Part shown: piece after piece, positions 8,323 through 16,444 of the stretch
Position numbering within the stretch: position 1 is the stretch's first letter
Layout: each line of letters starts with the position of its first letter
DNA from: Maricaulis sp.
Lineage (GTDB): Bacteria > Pseudomonadota > Alphaproteobacteria > Caulobacterales > Maricaulaceae
NCBI RefSeq assembly: GCF_030149425.1
Contig: NZ_JASBRQ010000031.1
Span: forward strand, 1 to 56,052
Length of the DNA stretch: 56,052 nt
Reading direction: 5' to 3'
Program-made: the position numbers and the translations under genes
Notes under the pieces: model-generated
The model's input: only the letters and a program-made list of their open reading frames with translations
What the model was told of the DNA's origin: nothing
The model's database searches: none

Positions 8323-9305
8323 GCCTGCGCGGATATATCTTGCTCCTGGTCCTGCTGGTGAGCGCTTTTGGCCTGGCCCTTTTTGCTGGAACGGGCGGGC
8401 TGGGACCGGCGGAATTGGTCGCGGCTCTGTCGGGAAAGGGTGGGCTTGAGGCGCAAATTCTGCGCGAATTGCGTCTTCCCCGGGCGCTGCTCGGGTTGGC
8501 TATCGGTGCCGGTCTGGGGGCCAGCGGGGCCGTTTTGCAGGGGTTTTTCCGCAACCCGCTGGCTGACCCCGGGGTGGTGGGCGTGTCGGCCAGTGCCGGT
8601 CTCGGTGCGGTGCTGGCGCTTTATTTCGGGCTCGCCGGATTATCCCTCTTCGCCGTCCCGGTCGCGGCCATCACCATGGCCGCACTCGGTGTCGGTCTTC
8701 TGCTTGTTCTGGCCGGACCGCGGGCAGCGGCGACGACGCTGATCCTGGCGGGCGTCGCTGTTGCGGCGACGGCGACGGCTCTGACAGCCCTGATCATGAA
8801 TCTGGCGCCGAACCCCTGGGCCCTGGCGGAGATCGCCTACTGGCTGATGGGGTCGCTCAATGATGCCAGCTGGAGTGAAGCCGGTTTCGCCCTGCCGCTC
8901 ATCGGTGCGGGCTTCTCGCTGCTGCTCTTGACCCGCGGCGGGCTCGACGCGCTCAGCCTGGGCGAGGAAACCGCGCGCAGCCTCGGGGTTGATCTCGCCC
9001 GCCTGCGCCTCGGCGTGGTGGCGGGGACGGCGCTGGCGGTCGGTGGCGGCGTCGCCGTGGCTGGAGCGATTGGCTTTGTCGGGCTTGTCGTGCCGCACTT
9101 TTTGCGGCCCTTCGTGCAATACCGGGCCGGCGCCCTGGTCCTGCCCTCGGCTCTGGCGGGGGGCGCCTTGCTGAGCCTCGCCGATACCGCGACCCGGCTT
9201 CTGTCTGGCCCGGGCATGCCGCTTTATCTCGGCGTACTCACGGCGCTGATCGGAGCTCCCTTCTTCCTGTGGCTGGTGCGGGCCAATCAGACGGTGGCGC
9301 CATGA
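8319..9305 (+). CDS. btuC: B12 ABC transporter permease (FecCD/BtuC family)
   Basis: This 328-residue polytopic protein of the FecCD/BtuC family has nine or ten hydrophobic segments. Family signatures include LRLPRALLGLAIGAGLGASG, the QGFFRNPLADPGVVGVSASAG-type motif and, near the end, GAIGFVGLVVPHFLR. Two copies form the membrane channel. The start overlaps the btuF stop as ATGA, and the end overlaps the ATPase gene in the same way, so the operon is tightly packed. Substrate assignment to cobalamin comes from the riboswitch and btuB. Confidence 0.88.
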   Translation: MSLRGYILLLVLLVSAFGLALFAGTGGLGPAELVAALSGKGGLEAQILRELRLPRALLGLAIGAGLGASGAVLQGFFRNPLADPGVVGVSASAGLGAVLALYFGLAGLSLFAVPVAAITMAALGVGLLLVLAGPRAAATTLILAGVAVAATATALTALIMNLAPNPWALAEIAYWLMGSLNDASWSEAGFALPLIGAGFSLLLLTRGGLDALSLGEETARSLGVDLARLRLGVVAGTALAVGGGVAVAGAIGFVGLVVPHFLRPFVQYRAGALVLPSALAGGALLSLADTATRLLSGPGMPLYLGVLTALIGAPFFLWLVRANQTVAP

Positions 9306-10063
9306 CCCGTCTGAGCTTTGACACGGCCGGCCTCGAGCTGGGCGGCGCGCTGATATTGGGCTCGATTTCGCTACAGGCCGAGGCGGGTGAATTGATCGCC
9401 CTGACCGGACCGAACGGGGCCGGGAAAAGCTCGCTTTTGCGCCTGGCCGCGGGCCTGATCGAGCCGGGCGCGGGGCAGGTGACGCTGGACGGGGTCAGTC
9501 TTGCCGGCTTGCCGCCGCGTGAGCGGGCCCGGCAAATCGCCTATCTGCCAGCGGAAAGCCGAGAGGCCTGGCCGCTGGATGTGCAAAGCCTGGTGGCGCT
9601 GGGGCGTATTCCTTTCCGCAAACCGCTGCGCCGCTTGAGTGCTGAGGACGAGGCCGCCATCGCTTCGGCGATGGAGCGAGCGGGGGTCAGCGAATTTGCC
9701 ACACGGCGCATCGATACCCTGTCATCGGGTGAGCGCGCGCGGGTGCATCTGGCGCGCATGCTGGCCACCCAGGCGCCGGTATTGTTGCTGGACGAACCGA
9801 CCGCCGCACTCGATCTGAAGCATCAGCTTGCGGTGATGGAGATCGCCGAGGCGGAAGCGCAGGCCGGACGGCTGGTCATCATGGCGATGCATGCGCTTGA
9901 TCTGGCGGCGCGCTATGCCAGCCGCGTCGTGCTGATGGCCAAAGGAGACATCCACGCCGACGCAGGCCCGGACGAGGCGCTGAGCGAAGCCAATATCCGC
10001 GCGGTCTTCGGCGTTGAGGCTCCCGGCGGCATCGCGGCCAGCGCGCTGATGCCGTTGTCCTAG
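9302..10063 (+). CDS. btuD: B12 ABC transporter ATP-binding protein (BtuD-like)
   Basis: This 253-residue ATPase is the energising subunit of the uptake transporter. Walker A is GPNGAGKS at residues 36-43, the signature is LSSGERARVHLARML and Walker B is VLLLDEPTAALDL, followed by the switch histidine in MAMHALDLAARY. The ATG at 9302 overlaps the permease stop (ATGA). The start at 9269 in the same frame would sit inside the permease and is not needed. It closes the btuB-F-C-D operon and converges with the next gene, overlapping it by 4 bases. Confidence 0.88.
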   Translation: MTRLSFDTAGLELGGALILGSISLQAEAGELIALTGPNGAGKSSLLRLAAGLIEPGAGQVTLDGVSLAGLPPRERARQIAYLPAESREAWPLDVQSLVALGRIPFRKPLRRLSAEDEAAIASAMERAGVSEFATRRIDTLSSGERARVHLARMLATQAPVLLLDEPTAALDLKHQLAVMEIAEAEAQAGRLVIMAMHALDLAARYASRVVLMAKGDIHADAGPDEALSEANIRAVFGVEAPGGIAASALMPLS

Positions 10064-10422
10064 TCGGTGCGCATCAGCCAGGCGAGAGCCTCGCGCTCAT
10101 GGGTGAAATGGCCGACCGCCCAGCCCGCCGCCCGCAGGCCGCCCATAACGGAACGCGATTGGGCCGGGAGTTCTGCAGGCAGCAGCATGGCAATGCGCGT
10201 ATCGGCCGGGAAGCGGTGCTTTACCGCATCGACGATGATCGTGCCTTGCTCGGGCCGCCAGGTGCGATGGAAATAGCGGGCATCGACCAAGAGCCGGTGC
10301 GGCGCGCCGGTCCCGAACAGGACGGCGGCATCCTCGATCCGTTGCAGAACGTCATCCACGCCGCTGACATGTTCATGCTCGACATAGACATATCCGTCGC
10401 GAAGGATGGCCTTGCCGATCAT
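10060..10422 (-). CDS. Unknown 120-residue protein, possibly STAS/SpoIIAA-like
   Basis: This small soluble protein alternates predicted strands and helices (VYVEHEHVSGVDDVLQRIED, HRLLVDARYFHR, RIAMLLPAELPAQ, GHFTHEREALAWL). The order recalls STAS/SpoIIAA-like domains, but I see no diagnostic motif. A GGAG ribosome site lies 6-9 bases before the ATG. It starts 14 bases after the mrp stop codon, so the two probably form an operon; whether it works with Mrp in iron-sulfur assembly is unknown. It converges on btuD with a 4-base overlap. Confidence 0.7.
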   Translation of the reverse strand: MIGKAILRDGYVYVEHEHVSGVDDVLQRIEDAAVLFGTGAPHRLLVDARYFHRTWRPEQGTIIVDAVKHRFPADTRIAMLLPAELPAQSRSVMGGLRAAGWAVGHFTHEREALAWLMRTD

Positions 10423-10436
10423 CGCACTGCTCCGGC

Positions 10437-11528
10437 CTAGTCGAAGACGATTTCAGGAAGCGGTTTGGAGGCTTCCTCCGCCGCGGCCAGGGCCGCCTGG
10501 GCGGTTTTCAGGAAGGCGCTCGCGATCGGACCATCATCGAGCGCCACCGGCTCGCCGGCATCGGAACGGGCCCGCAGGTCCGGATGCAGCGGAATCTCGC
10601 CGAGGAATTGTGCCCCGATGCGTTCCGCCTCCGCCTTGGCCCCGCCAGTGCCGAAGATATGGCTGCCTTCGCCGCAATGCGGGCAGATGAAGATCGACAT
10701 GTTCTCGACAATGCCCAGCACCGGCACATGCGTCTGCTCGAACAGGCCCATCGCCTTGCGGGCGTCATCCAGCGCCAGGTCCTGCGGGGTGGAGACGATC
10801 ACCGCGCCATCAACCGGTAGGTCCTGGGCAATCGCCAGCTGGGCATCGCCCGTGCCGGGAGGCATGTCGAGGATCAAGACGTCGAGCCCGCCCCAATCGG
10901 TTTCAGTCATGAACTGGCGAATGGCGCCCTGGACCATCGGGCCGCGCCAGACCACCGGCGCGCCGGGCTTCACGACAAAGCCCATGGAAATGATCTTGAC
11001 GCCATGGGCCTCGATCGGCTGCACGCCGGCCTCGGTCTTGCGCAGGCCGGGCACGTCATTGAGGCCGAACAGGCGCGGGGCGGAGGGGCCGTAAATATCG
11101 GCGTCGAGCAGGCCGACCTTGAGCCCGTCCTTGGCCAGGGCCGCGGCGATATTGGCCGCCACAGTGGACTTGCCGACACCACCCTTGCCCGAGGCGACCG
11201 CGAGAATGCGCCGGGCCGGGCGATCGGCCGGCGCGCGCTGGGGCTGTTGCGGCTGTTTCGGGGCTGGGCGCTGGCGCTGAGCGGATTGCTCGCGATGCGC
11301 CGTCATCACCACGCGGACCTTGTTGATGCCGTCAATCTTGCTCAGCGCGGCCTCGATCTCCGGCTGCAAACGGTCAAGATCAGGATCGCCGGCGACCGGC
11401 GGGGACAGCACGATGGTGACCGCATCGCCCATCACCCCGGCCGATTCAACCCGCCCCGCATCCACAATATCCCGCCCCGACTGACGCTCGATCACGCTTT
11501 CCAAGGCAGACTTAAGACGCGCTTCCAT
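10437..11528 (-). CDS. mrp: Mrp/NBP35-family iron-sulfur cluster carrier ATPase
   Basis: This 363-residue cytosolic P-loop ATPase is thought to hold and deliver iron-sulfur clusters. Residues 1-80 form an FSCA (DUF59)-type domain, joined by a Q/P-rich linker (about 80-105) to a MinD-like ATPase. The ATPase has the deviant Walker A GKGGVGKST (114-122), DADIYGPS, and LILDMPPGTGD. The ICPHC motif provides the paired cysteines that bridge a cluster between two subunits. Length and domain order match alphaproteobacterial Mrp/ApbC. The gene is on the minus strand and leads into the small gene at 10060-10422. Confidence 0.93.
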   Translation of the reverse strand: MEARLKSALESVIERQSGRDIVDAGRVESAGVMGDAVTIVLSPPVAGDPDLDRLQPEIEAALSKIDGINKVRVVMTAHREQSAQRQRPAPKQPQQPQRAPADRPARRILAVASGKGGVGKSTVAANIAAALAKDGLKVGLLDADIYGPSAPRLFGLNDVPGLRKTEAGVQPIEAHGVKIISMGFVVKPGAPVVWRGPMVQGAIRQFMTETDWGGLDVLILDMPPGTGDAQLAIAQDLPVDGAVIVSTPQDLALDDARKAMGLFEQTHVPVLGIVENMSIFICPHCGEGSHIFGTGGAKAEAERIGAQFLGEIPLHPDLRARSDAGEPVALDDGPIASAFLKTAQAALAAAEEASKPLPEIVFD

Positions 11529-11664
11529 GGCTCACTCCCTAGTTGAAAGGGGAGATAGGGTATTCGGCGTGAATGTGGAAGCGGGGGCGGGCGCAAAGGT
11601 GCAGCCGCACAGACTTTTCCCGGGGCGGAAAGCGCGTCGATCGTGATCTGTCAGGAAAAATGGA

Positions 11665-11739
11665 TGGTGGGCGATACTGGGATTGAACCAGTGACCCCTT
11701 CGATGTCAACGAAGTGCTCTCCCGCTGAGCTAATCGCCC
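11665..11739 (-). tRNA. tRNA-Val (anticodon GAC)
   Basis: On the minus strand the acceptor GGGCGAT pairs with ATCGCCC. It is followed by the D arm (GCTCAGCGGGAGAGC), an anticodon arm CTTCG-TTGACAT-CGAAG, and a T arm with GGTTCAATCC. The discriminator A and a genomically encoded CCA end the molecule. The anticodon loop reads GAC, for valine. A run of five T residues follows shortly after the 3' end. No integrase or duplicated 3' end was seen nearby. Confidence 0.96.
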
Positions 11740-11838
11740 ATCCGATGCGGAGACGGGTGTTTAGCGTTCTGCTGGCTGGAGTGCAAGGGCTTGCTGCGCC
11801 GGGCCACAGGGAGAATGCAGTTCGCAGCTGTCGACACG

Positions 11839-11862
11839 AAAACGCCCGCCGGAAAGGCGGGC
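11839..11862 (-). terminator. Rho-independent terminator of cpdR
   Basis: Read on the minus strand, GCCCGCC-TTTCC-GGCGGGC forms a perfect 7-bp stem followed by GTTTTC. It lies about 32 bases beyond the cpdR stop codon. Confidence 0.8.
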
Positions 11863-11893
11863 GCTGTCGGTGCAAATCGTCCGGGCCTGGGGC

Positions 11894-12259
11894 CTAAGCC
11901 GCCATCACGCGGGCGACCTCGTCGACGAGTTCGCGCAGGTGGAAGGGCTTGGAGAGAACCTTGGCATTGGTCGGTGCGCCGGAGCCCGGATTGAGGGCAA
12001 CGGCGGCAAAGCCGGTGATGAACATGATCTTCAGCGCCGGATCGACTTCGGTGGCGCGGCGCGCCAGCTCGATCCCGTCCACGCCCGGCATGACGATATC
12101 GGTCAGCAGCAGATCAAACTGGGCCGGATCCTCGCCGATCGCGTCGAGCCCTTCCTCGCCATCGGAACACACCTTCACATCATGCCCGGCGCGCTTGAGC
12201 GCCTTGGCGAGGAAGTCGCGCATGGAATCATCGTCTTCCGCCAGAAGGATTTTAGCCAT
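11894..12259 (-). CDS. cpdR: Single-domain response regulator CpdR
   Basis: This 121-residue protein is a lone receiver domain. The acidic pocket EDDDS, the phospho-acceptor Asp54 in LLLTDIVMPGVDG, a conserved Thr in FITGFAAVAL and Lys in LSKPFHL are all present. The FITGFAAVAL stretch and the overall sequence match CpdR of Caulobacter, which when unphosphorylated recruits and primes the ClpXP protease for cell-cycle substrates such as CtrA-pathway and PdeA proteins. There is no output domain. The gene has its own terminator and is probably monocistronic. The start has a weakly purine-rich leader. Confidence 0.88.
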   Translation of the reverse strand: MAKILLAEDDDSMRDFLAKALKRAGHDVKVCSDGEEGLDAIGEDPAQFDLLLTDIVMPGVDGIELARRATEVDPALKIMFITGFAAVALNPGSGAPTNAKVLSKPFHLRELVDEVARVMAA

Positions 12260-12379
12260 TTCGGTTTCCCACCCTTACGAATCTAAAAAGATGACGGCAC
12301 ATATAGCGGCCTAAAGTAAAAACCCGCTGAACGCGCTGCAACGCTTGACCGCACGATAGCAGCTCCGCACAGTCACACC

Positions 12380-13324
12380 ATGATCCTTGCTCCCATATCA
12401 TCACCCAAAGACGACGCATCGGCAAACCCTGCAGAGGGTGACGGCGGTGCGTTTGGCGGGCTGGCCGGGGATCCGGCGGGGAGTATTGAGGGCATCGTTG
12501 CTGTTGCAGCGGCTGACCGGGAGCAGCAGATTCCGGTGATCATGGCGTCGCCGCATTCCGGCCGGGCCTATGAGGGCGAGCTGCGCCGATCCACGCTGTT
12601 GAGTGTCGACCAGTTGCGCCGGTCCGAGGATGCCTATGTCGACAAGCTGATTGAAGGCGCCCACAAGCACGGCATTACGACGGTCTGCGCGCTTTTCCCG
12701 CGCGTCTTTGTCGACGTCAATCGCAGTCCGCGCGAGCTTGACCCTGGCATGTATTCCGACCGTCTGCCGGCCTCCACCGATAGCGGGTCGCGGCGGACCG
12801 CCTCCGGGCTTGGCGTCATCCCGCGCATTGCCGCGGATGGACGGCCGCTTTACCGGCGCCGTTTCAAGGTCGCTGAGGCCGAGGCGCGCCTGGAGCGCTA
12901 TTACCGGCCCTTCCATGCGGTCCTCAAGGCCCAGATTGAACAGGTTCGGCAGCGGTTCGGCTGCGCCTTCCTGATCGATGTTCACTCCATGCCCGACCAG
13001 TCGGCGCGCGGCGTGGACATGGTGATCGGTGACCGCTTCGGTTCGTCCTGTCACCCCGGTTTCGCCGATCTGGTCGAACAGCGCCTGCGCCGGCAGGGAT
13101 TTGTTACAGTTCGGAACACTCCTTATGCAGGCGGTTTCACAACCGAACACTATGGGCGGCCCGAAACGGGCGTCCACGCGATCCAGATCGAGATATCCCG
13201 GCGGCTCTATCTGGACGAGCACCGGGTCGCCCTAGCGGAGAATTTTGCCTCACTTAAAAGTGAAATTGGCAATTTTGTCAGCTATCTAAGCGAATTCCGC
13301 TGGTCCGGCCAATTCACGTCATAA
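12380..13324 (+). CDS. N-formylglutamate amidohydrolase
   Basis: This 314-residue protein is of the N-formylglutamate amidohydrolase family, which releases formate and glutamate at the end of one histidine-degradation route. Family segments are IPVIMASPHSGRAYEGEL near residue 55, LFPRVFVDVNRSPRELDPGMY, CAFLIDVHSMPD and GGFTTEHYGRPETGVHAIQIE, which carry the metal ligands. No other hut gene is nearby, so a role in histidine use is not assured; related enzymes act on other N-formyl or amide substrates. The gene is divergent from cpdR, with a 120-base region between them. Confidence 0.88.
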   Translation: MILAPISSPKDDASANPAEGDGGAFGGLAGDPAGSIEGIVAVAAADREQQIPVIMASPHSGRAYEGELRRSTLLSVDQLRRSEDAYVDKLIEGAHKHGITTVCALFPRVFVDVNRSPRELDPGMYSDRLPASTDSGSRRTASGLGVIPRIAADGRPLYRRRFKVAEAEARLERYYRPFHAVLKAQIEQVRQRFGCAFLIDVHSMPDQSARGVDMVIGDRFGSSCHPGFADLVEQRLRRQGFVTVRNTPYAGGFTTEHYGRPETGVHAIQIEISRRLYLDEHRVALAENFASLKSEIGNFVSYLSEFRWSGQFTS

Positions 13325-13338
13325 TCATGCCCAGTTCA

Positions 13339-13364
13339 GGCGAAGACTGGTAGCTGTCTTCGCC
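13339..13364. repeat. Perfect inverted repeat GGCGAAGAC / GTCTTCGCC
   Basis: Two 9-base arms flank an 8-base spacer, 15 bases after the amidohydrolase stop. No T run follows, so it is a poor intrinsic terminator. A further half-copy, GCGAAGAC, lies at 13422-13429, only 16 bases before the XRE regulator start. The set could be an operator for that regulator. Confidence 0.6.
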
Positions 13365-13445
13365 CGGCACGCGCTTTGCTCCCCTCTCAGGCGTGCGTCC
13401 CAGTGCGGCGCAGGTTGTTACGCGAAGACGAGGCCGCGAGTAGTT

Positions 13446-13835
13446 ATGACGAATGATATTGATCTGCATGTAGGAAAGCGTTTGCGCCGCCGGCGTCGTC
13501 TGTTGGGCCTGACCCAGCAGCAGTTGGCTGAATCCGTGGGTATCCGCTTCCAGCAAATCCAGAAGTATGAATGTGGCGCCAACCGCGTCAGCGCCAGCCG
13601 CCTGTTCGAGCTGGCCGAGGCACTCGATGTGCCGGTGCAGTATTTCTATGAAGGCCTGTCGCGACGCGACGAAGCCGCCAATGAAGACACCTATCTGGCC
13701 GCGGACGTGTTGTCTCAGAAGGAAACCGTGGACCTGATCCGGGCCTATTACCGGCTTGGTGAGCGTCCGCGCAAACGCCTTCTCGAGCTTGCCAAATCGC
13801 TTGAGCCGGATGAAGCGGCGAACGACGCCGCCTGA
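13446..13835 (+). CDS. XRE/Cro-CI family transcriptional regulator
   Basis: This 129-residue DNA-binding protein has an N-terminal helix-turn-helix (about residues 10-65: GKRLRRRRRLLGLTQQQLAE, then IRFQQIQKYECGANRVSASR). Residues 66-120 are an acidic, mostly helical tail that may serve dimerisation. This architecture is common in alphaproteobacteria as small SinR/PraR-like regulators. The start ATG is preceded by a purine-rich GAGGCCGCGAG stretch. Its targets are not evident; the repeated GCGAAGAC element upstream suggests autoregulation, which is inference. Confidence 0.85.
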   Translation: MTNDIDLHVGKRLRRRRRLLGLTQQQLAESVGIRFQQIQKYECGANRVSASRLFELAEALDVPVQYFYEGLSRRDEAANEDTYLAADVLSQKETVDLIRAYYRLGERPRKRLLELAKSLEPDEAANDAA

Positions 13836-13895
13836 AAGGGCATAATGATCGGTCCCGTCAACGGGGACTGACATGGTTTTGGTCGGGGGACCTGG

Positions 13896-13928
13896 ATGCG
13901 CCTAGCTTGGAGACAATCTCCATGCTAG
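13896..13928 (+). CDS. Candidate 10-residue leader peptide before hisN
   Basis: An ATG with GGGGGA five bases upstream opens a ten-codon frame (MRLAWRQSPC) that ends 10 bases before the hisN start. The frame lies almost exactly across the 13898-13932 hairpin. Ribosomes translating it would open the stem and could expose the AGGCG that serves hisN. There is no run of histidine or other regulatory codons, so it would act by coupling, not classical attenuation. It is too short to be sure that it is translated. Confidence 0.25.
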   Translation: MRLAWRQSPC

Positions 13929-13932
13929 GCGC
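13898..13932. repeat. 16-bp hairpin just upstream of hisN
   Basis: GCGCCTAGCTTGGAGA and TCTCCATGCTAGGCGC pair over 16 positions with one mismatch and a loop of CAA. The 3' arm ends 6 bases before the hisN ATG and contains the only ribosome-site-like sequence (AGGCG), so the fold would hide it. No T tract follows, which argues against a terminator. Confidence 0.75.
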
Positions 13933-13938
13933 TTCGCC

Positions 13939-14736
13939 ATGACGCAGACTGATTTCTCCCGTGATCTTGAGATTGCCACCGCCCTTGCCGATGCCGCCGG
14001 CGCCGCGATCCGTCCCCATTTCCGTTCCGGCCTGTCGGTCGATAACAAGCTAGAGGCCGGGTTTGATCCGGTCACCGCGGCTGACAAGGCGTCGGAACAG
14101 GCGATGCGGGCCATTCTCGAGGCGCAAGCGGCCGATGACGGGATTTTCGGCGAGGAATTCGGCCGCACGCCAAGTCGAAATGGCCGCGAATGGGTGCTCG
14201 ATCCGATCGATGGTACCCGGGCCTTCATTTCCGGATTGCCGTGCTGGACCGTGTTGATCGCCCTGGCCGTGGAGGGGGTGCCGCAGCTCGGGGTGATTGA
14301 TCAGCCGCATACAGGTGAGCGCTTTATTGGCCTGCCCGGTGAAAGCTGGCTCGACCATGCCGGTGCGCGTTCGGCTTTGAAGACGCGCGATACAGCCAGC
14401 CTGGCCGAGGCGACCCTGGCGACGACGGATCCCTTCCTGTTCAAAGGGGAGGAATACCGGGCCTTTTCCGCCGTGTCGGATGCATGCCAGCTCGTCCGCT
14501 TCGGCTATGACGCCTACGCCTATGCCATGATCGCAGCCGGCGGGGTCGACCTGGTGGTGGAAAGCGGGCTGCAAGCCTATGACGTCAACGCCCTGATCCC
14601 GGTGGTGACCGGGGCCGGTGGCGTGGTGACCGATTGGCGCGGGGGTTCAGCGGCTGGCGGCGGCCAGGTTATCGCGGCTGCCAATGCAGACCTCCACGCC
14701 CAGGCGCTGGCCCTGCTTGAGAGCGCGGCGGTCTAG
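13939..14736 (+). CDS. hisN: Inositol-monophosphatase-family phosphatase, HisN-type
   Basis: This 265-residue, Mg-dependent phosphatase belongs to the inositol monophosphatase superfamily. The metal-binding motifs are GEEFG (about residues 71-75) and DPIDGTRAF (88-96), with a later VESGLQAYDVNALIPVV segment. The motif pattern is the one annotated as histidinol-phosphatase HisN in alphaproteobacteria, where it dephosphorylates L-histidinol phosphate in histidine synthesis. No other his gene is present, so a broader sugar-phosphate or inositol-phosphate role is possible. Translation may be controlled by the hairpin directly upstream. It converges on the next gene with a 4-base overlap. Confidence 0.85.
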   Translation: MTQTDFSRDLEIATALADAAGAAIRPHFRSGLSVDNKLEAGFDPVTAADKASEQAMRAILEAQAADDGIFGEEFGRTPSRNGREWVLDPIDGTRAFISGLPCWTVLIALAVEGVPQLGVIDQPHTGERFIGLPGESWLDHAGARSALKTRDTASLAEATLATTDPFLFKGEEYRAFSAVSDACQLVRFGYDAYAYAMIAAGGVDLVVESGLQAYDVNALIPVVTGAGGVVTDWRGGSAAGGGQVIAAANADLHAQALALLESAAV

Positions 14737-15398
14737 CTGTCGAGCAGGATGCGGACCGGTTCGCGGCCGAATTGCAGGCTTTCAATGCGCCGGTTGCGGC
14801 GTTCGCGCGGGCGGTAGGTGACGCGGTTCTCCTGCACGGTGAGCGCGCGGCGCTCTCCATCGGCTTCAATGCCCCAGGCGTCCGGCGCCGGGCCATCAAA
14901 GACAAAGACGACGGTCCGCATCTGTGGTGCGAACATGGCGGCGACACCGCCAATGGACCGCATGGCGTCATTGGCCTGGCCGGCGGCCAGGCGCAGCTCA
15001 TCGGTGGAATAGCGTGTGGCCGGGTCCATCTGCACCATGAAGCGCATCGACAGGCCCATCCCGCCTTCGGGCTGGTTGATCCAGACCTCCGGGTCAGCCT
15101 CGAAGACGTCGGCGGCCGGGCGGCCCAGTACATAGCCCTCCGCGTCGAAGATAAACTCGCGGGTCTCACCCCCGAATTCGTAATGCATGCGGATATCTGC
15201 CGGCGCCACGCCGCGGTCTGACCGGATCTGGTAGCCGAGGGTGAAATGGCTACGCCGGTCGTCTTCCAGCGAGAGATAATCAGCCCAGCGCGGGAAGAAC
15301 ATCGACAGGGGGCCGGCAATGCGCTCCTCCTCCTGGACCGCGGCCGCAGCCGGGACCAGGAGCAGGGCGAAGCCGATCAAAACACCGGCAAGACGCAT
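14733..15398 (-). CDS. Exported protein of unknown function
   Basis: This 221-residue protein has a signal peptide (MRLAGVLIGFALLLVPAAAA, cleavage near AAA-VQEEE). The mature part is mixed alpha/beta with no family motif that I recognise. A C-terminal block of basic and aromatic residues (TYRPRERRNRRIESLQFGRE) is notable. Its start overlaps the stop of the upstream lipoprotein methyltransferase by one base, so the two are translated from the same message and are probably exported together. Confidence 0.7.
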   Translation of the reverse strand: MRLAGVLIGFALLLVPAAAAVQEEERIAGPLSMFFPRWADYLSLEDDRRSHFTLGYQIRSDRGVAPADIRMHYEFGGETREFIFDAEGYVLGRPAADVFEADPEVWINQPEGGMGLSMRFMVQMDPATRYSTDELRLAAGQANDAMRSIGGVAAMFAPQMRTVVFVFDGPAPDAWGIEADGERRALTVQENRVTYRPRERRNRRIESLQFGREPVRILLDS

Positions 15399-16333
15399 TA
15401 TTCAGATGCACCTTCCGGCTTGCGGAAGAGCAGCGTCATACGATCGCTTTCGCCGATCGCGTCATAGAAGGCGCGGTCGAAGTCTTCGGCCGGTTCTTCA
15501 CCGCGTCCGGCAGAGCGGCGCACCGGCGGCAGCGTCCACACACCAAACGGGTGGTCGGCGGTATCGGCCGGGTTGGCATTGACTTCCGAGCTGCCGACCA
15601 GTTCGAAGCCGGCTTCCTCGGCGAGGCGGATGACATAGGCCTGCTGCACATAACCGGAGCCGCCATTGGAGGACTGCTCGCGGGTCGAGGGCAGGCGGTG
15701 TTCGACAACACCCAGCGTACCGCCTTCGCGCAGCGCCGCGTAGAAGTCGGCGAAGGCCTTCTCGGCATAATTGCCCATCATCCAGTTATGCACGTTGCGG
15801 AAGGTCAGGATGGTGTCGATGCTACCGGGCTCGGCCAGCGCCTCGGTGGTGTCGTCAAAGCCCGCCATGACGATGTCACCGTAAAGGGCGGTGTCGGCAT
15901 AGCGCTGCTCGAAACGCTCACGCGAGCCGCGACGGCCTTCGCTGGCCGCATCAGCCGGGAAGTGCGCCGCGACATAGGTGCCGCCATTACCGGCGATCCA
16001 CGGTGCGAGAATATCGGCATACCAGCCGCCGCCGGGCCAGATTTCGAGCACGGTGGAAGACGGGTCGATTTCAAAGAAGGTGATTGTTTCAGCCGGGTTG
16101 CGGAAGCCATCGCGCTCCGAGCGGTCGCCCCGCCATTCGCCGGCAATGGCCGCATCAAGGCTGGCCACACCCGTCGTCGCCGGAGCTGCAGTCTCGGTTG
16201 CAGTCGCAGCCGGTGCAGCGGCGGTGTCCGTGGCAGCGGCTTCAGTGGCCGCCGTTTCGGTCTCGGCGCCATTGCTGCAGGCGCTGAGGGTCAGGGCCGC
16301 CAGGCCGATCAGGGGCAGCGAATTACGATACAT
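15398..16333 (-). CDS. Predicted lipoprotein with class I methyltransferase fold
   Basis: This 311-residue protein begins with a lipoprotein signal (lipobox LSAC, modified Cys at residue 19). A low-complexity Ala/Thr linker follows to about residue 60, then a class I methyltransferase-like domain. The SAM-binding loop reads VLEIWPGGGWYADILAPW, followed by TILTFRNVHNWM and EGGTLGVVEHR, as in the family of predicted methyltransferases known from COG4798. Export of a SAM-type enzyme is odd because SAM is cytosolic. It either uses another ligand or has lost catalysis. The downstream exported gene overlaps it by one base. Confidence 0.82.
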   Translation of the reverse strand: MYRNSLPLIGLAALTLSACSNGAETETAATEAAATDTAAAPAATATETAAPATTGVASLDAAIAGEWRGDRSERDGFRNPAETITFFEIDPSSTVLEIWPGGGWYADILAPWIAGNGGTYVAAHFPADAASEGRRGSRERFEQRYADTALYGDIVMAGFDDTTEALAEPGSIDTILTFRNVHNWMMGNYAEKAFADFYAALREGGTLGVVEHRLPSTREQSSNGGSGYVQQAYVIRLAEEAGFELVGSSEVNANPADTADHPFGVWTLPPVRRSAGRGEEPAEDFDRAFYDAIGESDRMTLLFRKPEGASE

Positions 16334-16415
16334 GTGCGGATACTCCCTAGAGATGTTTGATCACTAACTAGAGCGCGCTTGATGGGCTGGCAATTGAGGA
16401 ATTTGTGAGCACCCC

Positions 16416-16444
16416 CTTGCGCCGCTGAAACCGCTTTCCCATCT
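16416..16444 (+). promoter_or_regulatory. Candidate heat-shock sigma-32 promoter for the sHSP gene
   Basis: CTTGCGC (16416-16422) and TCCCATCT (16437-16444) are separated by 14 bases. They resemble the sigma-32 pattern CTTG ... CCCATNT. They sit about 100 bases upstream of the small heat-shock gene, which is the expected kind of target. Confidence 0.5.

Noticed and set aside
11665..11739. tRNA-Val as an integration site for a mobile element
   Set aside because: There is no integrase, no duplicated tRNA 3' end and no change of gene style around it.
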